Assembly: GCA_021018815.1 (NCBI GenBank)
Contig: JAITYX010000026.1
Location: 496,001 to 560,000, forward strand
Length of the DNA stretch: 64,000 bases
Direction of reading: 5' to 3'
DNA from: Talinum fruticosum
Taxonomy: Eukaryota; Streptophyta; Magnoliopsida; Caryophyllales; Talinaceae
In this document: in pieces, positions 47,277 through 58,266 of the stretch
How positions within the stretch are numbered: the first letter of the stretch is position 1
Layout: each line of letters starts with the position of its first letter
The notes under the pieces: model-generated
What the model was told of the DNA's origin: nothing
Databases searched by the model: none
Seen by the model: only the letters and a program-made list of their open reading frames with translations
Position numbers and translations under genes: made by a program

Positions 47277-49359
47277 ATAAGTGTCCGATGGCTTGACAGA
47301 CTCACACAAAGAGACTGATTCAAAATAAAATTTGTCTCATTCTCGGGAAGCTATCTTGAAGTGGTAATTAACTATTTCTTTAAATTTTTGAAGAACGATC
47401 TCACTAAATATATCTTTATCATAGAAGAAAAGTTTAGTTATGATTCATCTCTTTTTCATGAAAAAGCTAAGTCTTTAGAAGCTTAGAATAAGGTTTTGAA
47501 GAAGGAACGTTGCCTTCAAAGCCTCGAAGATGCTTGGACCAAGTCCAATCAACTAAAACTTATAGGAACACCCTGTGGTACTTCTAGGTAGAGGTTTCAA
47601 AGAATGATGGAACAGAAGAAGTGTAGAAAGAACCCAAGGAATGAGGTCTTAGAGAAGATAAGAAAGATAACATGAATAAGAAAGTCATGGGGGCTACTTA
47701 GAGTGAAGATGAATCGGATGATGAGGATGACTCTAATGATGAATCCAAGTGTATGATGGCCATGAAAATACAGAAAAAGAAACTAAGTTAAAATAACAAT
47801 TGCATGATTAAGAGCAAAGTGTTTCTGAGCAGGTGATTAACTATTTACTTAAGTTTTCAAAGAAAGATCTTACTAAATATATCCTTACTTTGCACAAAAA
47901 GACCAATTTTGATTCATTTCTTTTCAAGAAAAGTTGTGTCTTCGAAACTAAGAATAAGGTTTTGAAGAGGGAATGTTGCGTTAGAAGCTCGATAAGATGT
48001 TGGAGCAAGTCCAAGTAGCTTAGATTTAGAGGAACACGCTATGGTACTTCTAGGCGAAGTTTCAAATGAATGAGGAAACACAAGAAGTGGAAGGTGAAGC
48101 GAACGAATGAGGTCTTTAGAATGGACAAGAAAGGTAACTTCTTTTTATCTACAAATACTTCTTCTACTCGTAAAGTTCGGTTGTTTTTTGCATGGAAGTA
48201 AAAAGCATATGGACATTGACTACACAATAAGGAAGAAAGATTACAAGAATAAGAAAGTCATGGTGGGTAGCTGGAGTGAAGACGAATTAGACAATAAGGA
48301 TGACACCGAGGATAAATAAAAGTGTCCGATGGCTATGAAAAACTCGGACGGAGAAATTGATTCAAAACAAAAGTTGTTTGATTGTGAGAAAACCGATCCT
48401 CAAGAGGTAATCAACTACTTCCTTAAGTTCTCCAAGAAATATCTTACTAAATAAATTTTTACTTTAGACAAAAACCCCAATTCTAATTCAACTCTTTTGA
48501 AAGAAAAAGTTGAGACTTTAGAAACCGAGAATAAGGTTTTGAAGAAGGAACGTTTCCTTGAAAGCCTCGGAAGATGCTCGAACAAAGTAAAAAAGCTCGG
48601 ATTTAGAGGAAGACCCTATGGTACTTCTCGTCGGAGGTTTTAAAAGAATAACGACACACAAGAAGTGAAGAAGAAACCTAGGAATGAGATCTTTAGGAAA
48701 GACAAGAAAGGTAAATTATGTTTCTCTCCAAATACTTCCTCTACTAAAAAGTCCGGTTGTTTTGAGTGTGGTAGTCAAGAACATATATCCAAGGACATCC
48801 TAAAGAGGAAGGAAGATTAGAAGAATAAGAAAGTCATGGTGGCTACTTGGAGTGAAGATGAATTAAATTATAAGAATGACACCGAGGATGAATCCATGTG
48901 TACGATTCCTATGACATACTAAGACAAAGAAACTTATTTAACACAAATGTAGTCCGATTATAAGGAAAATGATCATGAAGAGGTACTTAACTATTTCCAT
49001 AAGTTTTGGAAGAAAGATCGTACTAAATATGTCTTTACTTTAGACAAAAATTCGAATTCGTATTCATCTCATTTCCAAGAAAAATTTGAGTCTTTAGAAA
49101 CTCGTAACAAGGTTTTGAAGAAGGATCGTTGTCTTGATAGCTTCGGAAGATGCTCGACCAAGTCCAAACAACTCGGATTTAGAGGAAGATGCTATGGTAC
49201 TTCTCGGGAGAGGTATCAAAAGAATGATGACACACAAGAAATGGAAGAAGAAACCAAGGAATGAGATCTTTACAAAAAGACATGAAAGGTAAATCGTCTT
49301 TCTCTCCAAATACTTCTTCTACTAAGAAGTCCAATTGATTTGAGCATGGCAGCAAATAA
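47277..49359 (+). repeat. Gag array, plus block, middle part (about 4 units)
   Basis: Anchors (ATTTAGAGGA or variants) lie at about 47558, 48024, 48601 and 49177. The first spacing is short (466 bp) because that unit lost its knuckle, and the next two are 577 and 576 bp. Knuckles read CFLHGSKKHMD (48180) and CFECGSQEHISKDI (48757), neither with a full CCHC set. The block ends inside a knuckle at AATAA (49355-49359), the target of element 3. Confidence 0.9.
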
Positions 49360-50729
49360 TGAAGGTTTGCTCTTAGAGAGTCTAAGTCACCCTAGAGGGG
49401 GTGAATAGGGTGATGAGGAAAGTTAATCAAACTTAGACAATTTTTTATTAGAAAGTGATAAACTCGCCGAGTCCGAGTCTAGATTGGACTAAAAATGCAA
49501 ACACTCGAAATACATGGAAACCCTTCTAAGTCAGAAAATCACGGTTAGTGCTAATCAGGGCACCAAGTCAAATCCACTATTTTCAATCCTCAAAATACAA
49601 AGGCCTGACTTTACCGGAATAGCTCCCTTAGACAATTCCTTACAATATTTTCCTAGACTCGAAGTTCCCTTATTTGATCTAGTACTTCCGACTAAGGTAA
49701 CCTTTTACAATAAGGGACAACTAAACTAAGTTAGCCCTTACAGCTTAGTCAAGGGACCTTACTCAGAAAGTAAGAGAAGAATGTGACTAATTACAAGACT
49801 TTACAACCGAGAAAATATTAAATACAGATCGGGAGTTGTAAATAGAAGATTGAATATGAGAACAATAACTTTTAGACAAGTAATGTGTTTTGCAATGATG
49901 TTCAACAATAATTCCAGCAATCTTCTTGTCTTGTGAGGTGGCTTCTATTTATATCCAACAAAGCAGAGTGACCGTTGTGTCTTGGTTCTCAACAAAAGTC
50001 TTCACCGGCCGTTGTAATGGCTCTTCGAGTCACTTAGAAAAGATCCATTGGGATGTGAATGTTGTGCAATGGCTCTTGGCTCAAAAAGATGTTCCAGTCA
50101 TTCGCTGTTGTCTAAAAAGCAAGGTGAAAACCACCATTGAGCCTAGTGTTAGAGTTTTCTACTTTTGGAAATAAACAACCCTAACACGATGTTTGAGCTT
50201 TGTTTAAAAGTAGATAAAGCTTGTCTGCTGGTGATTGACAGCTAGAAGTTGGCTACTTTTGTATTTCAAAAATGAGTTAGCCTTGTTTGAATAAACTACA
50301 AAAGTAAATCAATTTGCTTCTCAAAGTATAAAATACTTTGGTCCAAGATTACGCATAAATAATAATTGAATTAGGATAATTAAGAGCTTAATTATCTTAG
50401 GCCTAGAGAAGAGGAATTTTATGAGTATAATATTCAATATACTGTAATTGACTTTGTGTTGAAATATGCCGTCGATACTCGGAATAAAAGTGTTAGAGAA
50501 ATTATTTGAGCATGCGATAGTTTTGAGTGGTGTCCGAGTGCGTTAGAAACATCATTGTAGAAGATATATAATAATGACTTTTCTAAGTCAGTAAAAAACA
50601 AATGAAAACTTTTACAAGAGTCTCTCTAGCACTCAGAATGACTTGAAATCAAAACTCGGGAGAGATGAGATTTATACCTGAATCTTCATATAGTACTCGG
50701 AATGACTTAGAGTTAGAATCGAATCTTCA
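49360..50729 (-). repeat. 3' LTR of element 3 (type II, 1370 bp)
   Basis: It starts TGAAGGTTTGCTC and ends GAATCTTCA. Compared with the 5' LTR it lacks about 118 bp near 50440. A TATAAATA box lies at 49946-49953. Confidence 0.88.
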
Positions 50730-50743
50730 ATCTCCCCTTTTTG
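50730..50743 (-). promoter_or_regulatory. Terminal polypurine tract of element 3
   Basis: The minus strand reads AAAAAGGGGAGAT directly before the LTR. A second purine tract lies about 330 bp upstream at 51073-51105. Confidence 0.85.
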
Positions 50744-51072
50744 ATGAAAGGAATTCCACACTTAGATAGAAACTTGTTAGTGCAAAACATAAGTTTTCAT
50801 TTTCACTATGCAGAACATATCGGAGCGAGGAGTGACGAGTGAGAGGCAATTCATACTTATAAAATATATTGTAGATAATATCATTACTCATAACAGCTTA
50901 TGCCGATAACACATTAGAGCAAAAAAATTAGATTATATCAGAGCAAAAAAGATAATAAGAAACATCTAACTCAAAAATAAGTATGTTCTGTGAAGAAAAA
51001 AAGTTCATTCATTGATTATTCAAAGAAAAGAGAGGGTGAGCTCCCCTAAACACAACATCAAAATTTCTATGT

Positions 51073-51105
51073 TTCTCCCCTCGCATTTCATCAAAAAGAG
51101 GGAAG
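51073..51105 (-). promoter_or_regulatory. Second polypurine-like tract of element 3
   Basis: The minus strand reads TTTTTGATGAAATGCGAGGG followed by GAGAAAC. The equivalents in elements 2 and D-E are conserved. It may also encode the end of the env-like ORF (DEMRGEK). Confidence 0.5.
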
Positions 51106-52731
51106 AAACTATTAAGAGAGTATAAATGATGTTGGAAAAAAAAAAACAGAGAAAATAAAACAAAAATTAAAAAGGGGAGGCTTGCTTGTCGGGAGGTGGA
51201 AGGACGAGCAGTGCGCCGACGCTAATATGCTTGAGAGGAAGTGGATGATCGTGGCGGCCGACCAGGGGCATATCATCCTTAGGCTCATCCTCCTGGAAGA
51301 CAGCGGAGGGAGGTGCTTCTGACTTAATAGCTGTGGACTAACCAATGTCCCTAGCTTCTTCTTACCCACTCGGATCGAGATATGAGTAGATTAGTTCCGG
51401 TTTAGGAGCTGCTGCACCTTGTCCCTCAGTGTTGAGTGACTTCCTTTTTCTCTTTCTTCTCTTTCTTCTTCTCCTTTTCCTTCTCCTCCTCGAGCTGAGC
51501 TGCTTCAGCTGCATCTTCTTGTTCTTCAACCTCGGTTGAGGAAAACTTGGTTGGGCTGGAGGACTCCTCGAAGTATCTCGAACTTTCGGGTCATGTGCGA
51601 CCTTGGATCGATGTTCTTGGAGGAGTTAGAGCTACTTATGGTATCTCCTTGATGATGCCTTTGAACTCGATTAGTATATCCTGGTGCTCCCAAATAAGAG
51701 ACTAAGCTATCTTTTGGTTGATCACCAGGCTTTGAAGGACAGTCTTTAGAGAGCGGATGGTGCCCGTAAGTTCTTCGGACACAAAAGAGAGTTTGTCTAC
51801 CAAAACAACACACAATGCACTAGACGCTATAGAAGGTGGTTGGGAAGTAGAGGGACAAGTTGATGGAGGAGGAAGTGATAGAGGAATTTGAGTTTGAGTG
51901 GGACCGGGTAAAGGGGGTTTCAACTCGGACTCCATAGACCTAGACACCGGGCTTGACTTCGTGATATCCGTAGCCCGAAGCTCCTTCCCGCCCACCACTA
52001 TGGCAGCCTTAGAAATTGCATTTGGATCTTAGAGGAGGGGAACCTTGAATTGTTTGAAAACAACAGTTAGAAGTGCTCCGAAGGGAAATGGAGTAGTTTT
52101 TGGATTGAGCGAGGCATAGAAACCATCCGCTTAAGAATAGCAGGGAAGAGGTCTACGTTGTAGCCCTCTAGAATATCAAATAAAGCTTTGAGAATTTTGG
52201 AATTGGGATTCTCTTTGCTAGAATGATGAGAAAAGAAAGTTCTCATCAAGAGAAAACAAAGTAGTCCGGCCTCGGTCTTCATCTAAGTCACCGAGAAATT
52301 TTTTCGTGGCTCGGGGTCCTCCTTGGCTTTCTTCTCAAAGAATTCATCCGCAATCTCCGTAAAGGGGATGGGATTACAGCTTAAGAAAAAGAGAAGACTC
52401 TTTGAAGATTTTGCGATGGAGAGAGAGGTTGATACGAACACCTGTCTTGAACTCGTGAGGTAATGACTCCGTCGAGTAAGACATATTGGAGTAGAATTCG
52501 ACATAGAGTTTGGGATAGATAAACTCACCGAAGCATAAGAAATTGTACACTCTAGTGCTCTTTATGTGCTGCAACCATGAAAACGAGGTGGTTGGAAAGA
52601 ATTTATCATCCAACGTAAGATGTTGGGCGACGAAGATTTTAGAGGGGTCGAGGTACCCTCTTGAGGATTTTTGTGCGGGCCTTGTAGGTAGTAGACCCCA
52701 GTAAATCAGGTGTAGAACCCCTTTTAGGCAT
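51106..52731 (-). pseudogene. Env-like downstream ORF of element 3
   Basis: The start is taken at 52731 (MPKRGSTPDL). The reading at 52374-52778 continues with DDKFFPTTSFSWLQHIKSTR, FLCFGEFIYPKLYVEFYSNM and FKTGVRINLSLHRKIFKE, then IPFTEIADEFFEKKAKED and ALFDILEGYNVDLFPAILKR in other frames. These blocks resemble the domain annotated as putative plant transposon protein, which I recognise from memory only. Next come a Pro/Ser-rich linker (51840-51990), a helical segment DKLSFVSEELTGTIRSLKTV and a Lys/Glu-rich tail. The ORF is about 540 codons long if read through. A true envelope role is doubtful, since I see no signal peptide and no clear membrane segment. Confidence 0.7.
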
Positions 52732-52884
52732 GGTGAGAATTTTTGAGAAAACGAAAGGATGAGAGAGAGAGAGAGCAAAAAGAGCGAGAGCGTTTAGAAT
52801 TCGAGAGAGAAATTGGACTGAGTGAGAATGCTTAGAAAGTAAGAAAGCAAAGAGTAAAGTAAAGAAATTAAGGTAAAGGGTTGC

Positions 52885-52981
52885 TATTTATAGCAAAAAG
52901 AAATGACCTTCAGCCTTCGGTTTGATTTGAAGCTCTAACGGCTGTCTCCGACAGGTGTGACGTTTCGCACTCCAACGGTTA
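52885..52981 (-). promoter_or_regulatory. Putative internal promoter for the env-like ORF, element 3
   Basis: A TATAAATA box lies at 52885-52892, 154 bp before the ATG at 52731. Upstream are AACGG cores at 52937-52941 (TCTAACGGCTG) and TCCAACGGTTA at 52971-52981, an exact fit to the mitosis-specific activator consensus. The leader from the box to the ATG is pyrimidine-rich in minus sense. Confidence 0.55.
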
Positions 52982-53212
52982 AAATTCCAACAATTTTCTT
53001 TTAACGAGTAGTTTTCTAATCAAAACGCGCAGCAGAAAGACTTTTCAAAAATATTTCTAAAATTCTCTATTTATCTAGAGATGATTCTAGAAGTTTGATG
53101 TCCGTGTTGCTCAAAAACTAAATTTAACACAAGTATGGTTTCCGAGTGACTCAAAACACTTTGAGACCTAATAACTCATAGCTCGGTTTCACTTCAATTG
53201 ATCTATTTGTTA

Positions 53213-54860
53213 TTAAGATAAAAGAATAACATATAACACATAATTATGTAAGAAAATTTCACTTAGAAAAGCACATAAACATGCATTAATCATGCAAAGC
53301 TCATTCCTAATAAAACAAAACTGATCCTCACTAAGTGGCTTAGTGAAAATATCGGATAACCGAAATTTCGTAGGAATGAATTCAAGTTCAATATCACATT
53401 TCTTAGAATGGTCTCTAGGAAAATGATACCCGACCTCAATATGCTTTGTCTTTGAGTGCTGAACTCGCATTCATAGTGATGTTAATTGTACTCGATTGTC
53501 ACACTTGATTGGGATAAATTTGGATGAAAGTCCAAGATCCTTAAAGTGCTCGCTTGATCCACAGAATCCGAGCACAAGCAAGCTCCAGCTGCAATATGCT
53601 CAGCTTCAGTAGTTGATAGAGCAATTGAGTTCTGCTTCTTTGAGTGATAAGATATGAGGGATTGACCCGAAACCGGCATGCTCCTAATGTGCTCTTTCTA
53701 TCAACTTTGAAACCAACATAGTCAGCATCCGAGTATCTAGTGAGGTATAGTTCTGAGTCTCTTGAAAACCACATACCATGGTTTTGAGTCCCTGCAAGAT
53801 ATCCGAAAATCCTCTTCACCGCAGTGAAGATGTGATTCTTTTGGATTAGCTTGAAATCTTACACGGACATACACTAAACATAATGTCCGGCCTAGTAGAT
53901 GTGAGATAGAGCAAGGATCCAATCATACCTTTATAGAGTTTCGATCTACTCGCATTACCTTTTTCGTCCGAGTCCGGTTTCATACTGCTACTTATAGGTG
54001 TGGCTACATGTTTCATATCTTGAAGCTTGTACTTTTTCAACAACTCCTTGGTATACTTAGATTGATAGACTTAGATTCCATCTTTGTCTTGTCTGATTTG
54101 TAGACCAAGAAAGAAATTAAGTTCTCCCATCATGCTCATTTAGAACTCTTGTCTCATCAATTCCGAAAACACTAAACATAGAGTTTCATTAGTAGCTCCA
54201 AAGATAATATCATCAACATAAATCTGAGTAATAAGGAAATCTTTTTCCTTGGATTTTATAAAAGAGTTTTTTCAATCTAACCTCTTTTGAAATCATTTTC
54301 AACCAAGAAGCTACTCAGTCTTTCATACCAAGCTCTAGGAGCTTGTTTAAGACCATATAAAGCTTTTTGCAATTTGAAAACATTATTTTGAAACTATGTG
54401 TTTTCAAATCCAGGGGTTGCTCAACATAGACTTCCTCTTTAATGAAACCATTCAGAAAAGCACATTCAACATCCATTTGATACAACTTAATATTCATGCT
54501 AGATGCAAATACTAATAGAATTTCCGATTGCTTCAATGCTAGCAACTGGTGGAAAAGGTTTCCTCATAATCAATTCCTTCTTCTTGATTGTAAACGTTAG
54601 CCACAAGTCTAGCCTTATTTCTGACTACCAACCCATCCTTATCCAATTTGTTTTTGAAAGCCTATTTGGTTCCTATGACTGGGTGGTTAGAAGGTCGGTT
54701 GGTTAAAGTCTAGACTTGGTTTCTTTCAAATTGGTTGAGCTCTTCTTACGTGGCCTCTACCTAGTCAGGTTCATTTATGACCTCTAGTGCATTTCTAGGT
54801 TCTGTTAATGATATGAATGTAGTGAATGCACATAGGTTTTATAAAGAAGAATGAGTTCTT
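53213..54860 (-). pseudogene. Reverse transcriptase and RNase H of element 3
   Basis: RT begins at about 54850. The frame 54315-54545 gives ILLVFASSMNIKLYQMDVEC and AFLNGFIKEEVYVEQPLDL, the copia RT palm. The catalytic YVDD lies at 54209-54220 within QIYVDDIIFGATNE and is intact. MIGSLLYLTSTRPDIMFSVC (53846-54043) leads to RNase H, with SDADYVGFKVDRKSTLGACR (53541-53819), ALSTTEAEHIAAGACL and the final HSKTKHIEVGYHFPRDHS (53213-53470). The catalytic residues look better preserved than in element 1, but at least six frame changes break the reading. Confidence 0.88.
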
Positions 54861-56200
54861 ACCGCACTCGTTAATGTTAGATAGTATATTCTTGAGTGGG
54901 TGGCTGGATGCATATTTGAATGCTTTACTCGTCCTGTGGTTCACCAAATTTGTTGGTTGAACTGGTTGATCTTCAGTTGTTTGAGCTTGTTGAGTCTCCT
55001 CATTTTCTTGTCCTTCTTCATTATGAGCTGGCTCTTGAGCTTGTTTAGTCCGAGTCACAATGTTCTATGATGCCTCATTTTAAGTTGGTTTCTTCAAACT
55101 CTTTTTGAGCTCAGCTTCAACAAGATCATCTTCATCTCGATTGAGTTTCAGATTTCGAAGCTTGACTCACTTGTTCTTCCCTTATCTATTTCATCAAACA
55201 CAATGTGGATACTTTCTTCCATTTTGTTAGTTCTTTTATTAAAAAACGGTAAGCTTTACTATGAGATGAGTAACCTAGAAATATACCTTCATATGACCTA
55301 GCATCAAACTTGGTTATGTGATCCTTACCATTATTGTGAACAAAGCACTTACATCCAAATGGTTTGAAGTATGAGATGTTGGGTTTCTTTCCCTTGTAAA
55401 GCTCATTGGGAGTTTTCTTCAAGATGGGTCCGATGAGTATGTAATTTGCCGTGTTGACTACCTCAGCCCTGAAATAGTAAGGTAGACCATTTTCAATCAT
55501 CATTGTCCTTCCTATTACTTCAAAAGTTCAGTTCTTTGTCTCCACTAATACGTTTTGTTGAGGAGTTCAGGGTGCTGAGAAGTTATCAAGGATACCATTT
55601 TTGTCACAAAACTCTACAAATTTTGAGTAGTCGAACTCCCTTGCATGGTCGAGCTCAAATTCTTCTAATTTGAGTATGAGACTCCGCTTGAATTTTCTTG
55701 TAGAGCTTACTGAACTCTTTAAAAGCTTCATTATTGTTCTAAAGAAAACAAACCCAGGTAAATCGTGAGAAATTATCAACAATCAAAAGTACATACGGTT
55801 TACCTCCGAGGGTTTTCACAGAGATTTCACCACATAATTCCAAATGAAGCAATTCAAGTACTTTGGATGTGGAAGTAGTTTTAAGTACTTTGAAGGATGA
55901 TCTAACTTGTTTCCCTTTTGTGTATGCTTCACGGATGTTATCTTTCTTAAATGCACAGTTAGGTAAACCCCTAATTAAAGCATGAGATGCAACCTTTTTG
56001 ATAGTGTGCATGCTAACATGACCTAGTCTATAATGCCATGTCCAAGAATCATCATACAACGATACTTTTAAGCAGGATAAATTCTGAGTTGGATTAGAAA
56101 GAGGAATAGTATAGGTGTTACTTGACCTCTTACCCGAGAGCTTAGTCTCTTTGGTAACCGCATCGAAATATAGCAATTTGTCCGAGTGAACCTTACATCT
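54861..56200 (-). pseudogene. GAG-pre-integrase and integrase of element 3
   Basis: The frame 55739-56176 holds SWTWHYRLGHVSMHTIKKVA with the zinc-ligand histidines. The matching cysteines are lost (IREAYTKGKQ, where C-x-x-C is usual). The core starts LLHLELCGE, so the first catalytic Asp is Glu. The second motif appears as LDHAREFDYSKFVEFCDKNG (55567-55782). The stretch after it (about 55540-55570) is broken by a stop but retains a Glu. The frame 55186-55503 then gives FKPFGCKCFVHNN and YEGIFLGYSSHSKAYRFL, the conserved C-terminal part. A polar linker (54795-55058) leads to RT. Confidence 0.87.
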
Positions 56201-56500
56201 TGACCTTTGTCACATAATTGAGAGATGCTGAAAAGATTGTACTTTAATCCCTTGACAAGATAAATTGGACTGACTAGGTTGTCTCCTTCACCAATCTTGC
56301 CAATCCCAACTATCTTTCCTTTAATGTCATCTCTAAATGTGAATTTGTCTCCTTTAAAATCTTCTAACTCGAAAAGAGTCTTGAATCTCCTAACATGTGG
56401 CATGAGCACCCACTGTGTAAGTACCAATGAGTTTTCATCCTTTTCCGAGTTACCCGAAAGTCGAAACAATCTAACCCTTCTCACTTCCTCTAATGAACCC
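56201..56500 (-). pseudogene. Protease of element 3
   Basis: Around 56395-56430 the minus strand reads WYLHSGCSCHMLG. The catalytic Asp of the DSG motif is His here (element 1 keeps DSG). The same region is continued in frame 56068-56502 by FKTLFELEDFKGDKFTFRDD, IKGKIVGIGKIGEGDN and LVKGLKYNLFSISQLCDKGQ, the usual sequence between protease and pre-integrase in this lineage. The enzyme would cut the Gag-Pol precursor. Confidence 0.82.
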
Positions 56501-57235
56501 AAGTAACCCCCTTTATCGGGATCCTTTTCTAAGAAAAAAGAGACTCTTGGGAACCCAGATTTGAATGACTTTGGGTTTGGTTTGATTCTGTGTCTTCTTT
56601 CTAGACAACCGAGTCCGTGTCTCTTCCTTTTGCAATAGGTGAAGAAGGCTTTTTCTTAGAAGCCGATCTAGGCTCAGTCCTCCTTTCATTGTTATAAATG
56701 GGACCGTGCTCAACCTTCCCGAACTTCACAGTTCGCAATCCTTTTGAACAGATTAGAGAAGGAATTTGATTCCTCCTCTTTATTAAAACCAAGTGCTTCT
56801 TTCCCGAAGGAGACACACCGAGAGCCTAAAAGCATGTCAAGTGTTTTCCGACCTTGAGTGAATTTCAAAACAAGCTCTTGAGACTCATTGAGCTTTCCTT
56901 TCGGATGCTCATTTTCTTTTCGAGTGACTCGGACTCAGTCGCATTAGCTTGAGTACTAGTCTTGAGTTCTTTCAGAGTTAGTCTCAGCTTTTCCAATACA
57001 TTTTTCAAACCATTGCTCTAAGAAGTAAGAGACTCAAGTTGTTCTTTGAACTGAGAAGAATTAGAATTAGACTTTTCATCCAAAATGTAAATATATCTAG
57101 CTAAATCAGCTTTGGAGAACTTTAGAAAGTAGTTAATTACCTCCCGAGGACTTGTCTCCTTAGTGTCCGAGTTGTCGACATCCGACTCGGATTCAGCTTC
57201 TAAGTTAGTGCCATTAGACACTTTGAGTCATCGAA
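56501..57235 (-). pseudogene. Gag-Pol linker with coiled coil, element 3
   Basis: The reading at 57018-57221 is MSNGTNLEAESESDVDNSDT followed by EVINYFLKFSKADLARYIYI and SNSSQFKEQLESLTS. It is homologous to 2767-3267 of element 1 and to the array units. Further on, LRLTLKELKTSTQANATESE suggests a coiled coil. The frame 56601-56816 is basic, and 56513-56713 ends with IQIWVPKSLFFLRKGSR before protease. Only one copy of this module occurs here, unlike in the arrays. Confidence 0.78.
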
Positions 57236-58190
57236 TCATCTTCATCTTCGGATGATTCATCATCACTCCATGTGGCCATCATAGCCTTCTTATTCTTTAT
57301 GTCCTTCTTACTCTTTGGATAATCTTTGACTATGTGATCTTTGTCTGTCATATTCAAAACAGACTAGAGTTCTTAGATAAAGATAACTTTGAAGGAGAAG
57401 AATATTTACCTTTTTGTCCTTATCTTTCTTGTAGAACTCTTCCTTTGGCCTCTTTTCCCACTTCTTATGCTTCATCATTCTTTTGAAGCCTCGGGTAATA
57501 AGCGCCATCGGATCCTCTTCCGAGTTTAAGGAGCTCAAACTTTCCCTTCTACTTTTTGAGGCCTTCAGACGCAATATTCTTTTTGGTGCTGACCTTGGCA
57601 TCCTCTTCTTCCGGATGAATCTCATGAGCAAGCAGCTTCCCAATCAGTTTGTCTAGTTTTAATTGTGAGAGGTTTTGAGCTTCCTCGATGGCTATCACCT
57701 TAGGAACCTATCTCTTCTTTGGTAGACTACTCAGAATATTTCTGCACATTTCTTTGTGAGAGATTTTTCTACCCAGAGATTTGAGATTGTTTGTAATCTT
57801 AGTGAAGCGAATGAACATTTCAGTGATGTTTTCTTCCAGGCACCATCTTGAATAGCTCATATTTGTGAAAATACTGGCTTGTCTTTGCCGGTTTCCCTTG
57901 GCTTGTTCCTTCGTATGTGTTGACAAGGGTGTCACATACATCTTTGGCTGTGTCACGAGTTGACACTCTATTGTACTCTTCCGAGCTGATAGCACACATC
58001 GGTATGTTCATTGCTTTGAAGTTCTTTCTAAACTTCTCGCTTCGTCAATAGTGTACTCGAATTTTTATTTAGGCACAAATCTTGTTCCTTCCATCTTCAT
58101 TGGGATGTAGTTGCCTTCTTATATAATGTTCCGGACATCTTCATCATTGTCTAGCAGAAAGCACTCCATCACCGTCTAGCGTAAAGCACC
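57236..58190 (-). pseudogene. Gag of element 3 (UBN2-type, zinc knuckle decayed)
   Basis: The region 57820-58011 gives MNIPMCAISSEEYNRVSTRD and DTLVNTYEGTSQGKP. The frame 57708-57995 gives NITEMFIRFTKITNNLKSLG and MCRNILSSLPKKR, the UBN2 gag core. LIGKLLAHEIHPEEEDA and STKKNI follow. At 57308-57643 come LNSEEDPMALITRGFKRMMK and HKKWEKRPKEEFYKK, then a knuckle remnant LVCFEYDRQRSHSQRLSKE with most CCHC ligands lost. I could not fix the start codon because the N-terminus (58060-58190) is frameshifted. Confidence 0.85.
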
Positions 58191-58252
58191 CCAATGTTTT
58201 GAGCTAATTTGATCTTTAGACCTTCGATTGTTAGATCCTTCTTAAAAGGCTA

Positions 58253-58266
58253 GGCTCGATACCAAT
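58253..58266 (-). promoter_or_regulatory. Primer-binding site of element 3
   Basis: The minus strand reads TTGGTATCGAGCC directly inside the LTR, a near match to the initiator-methionine tRNA complement TGGTATCAGAGC. Confidence 0.82.
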
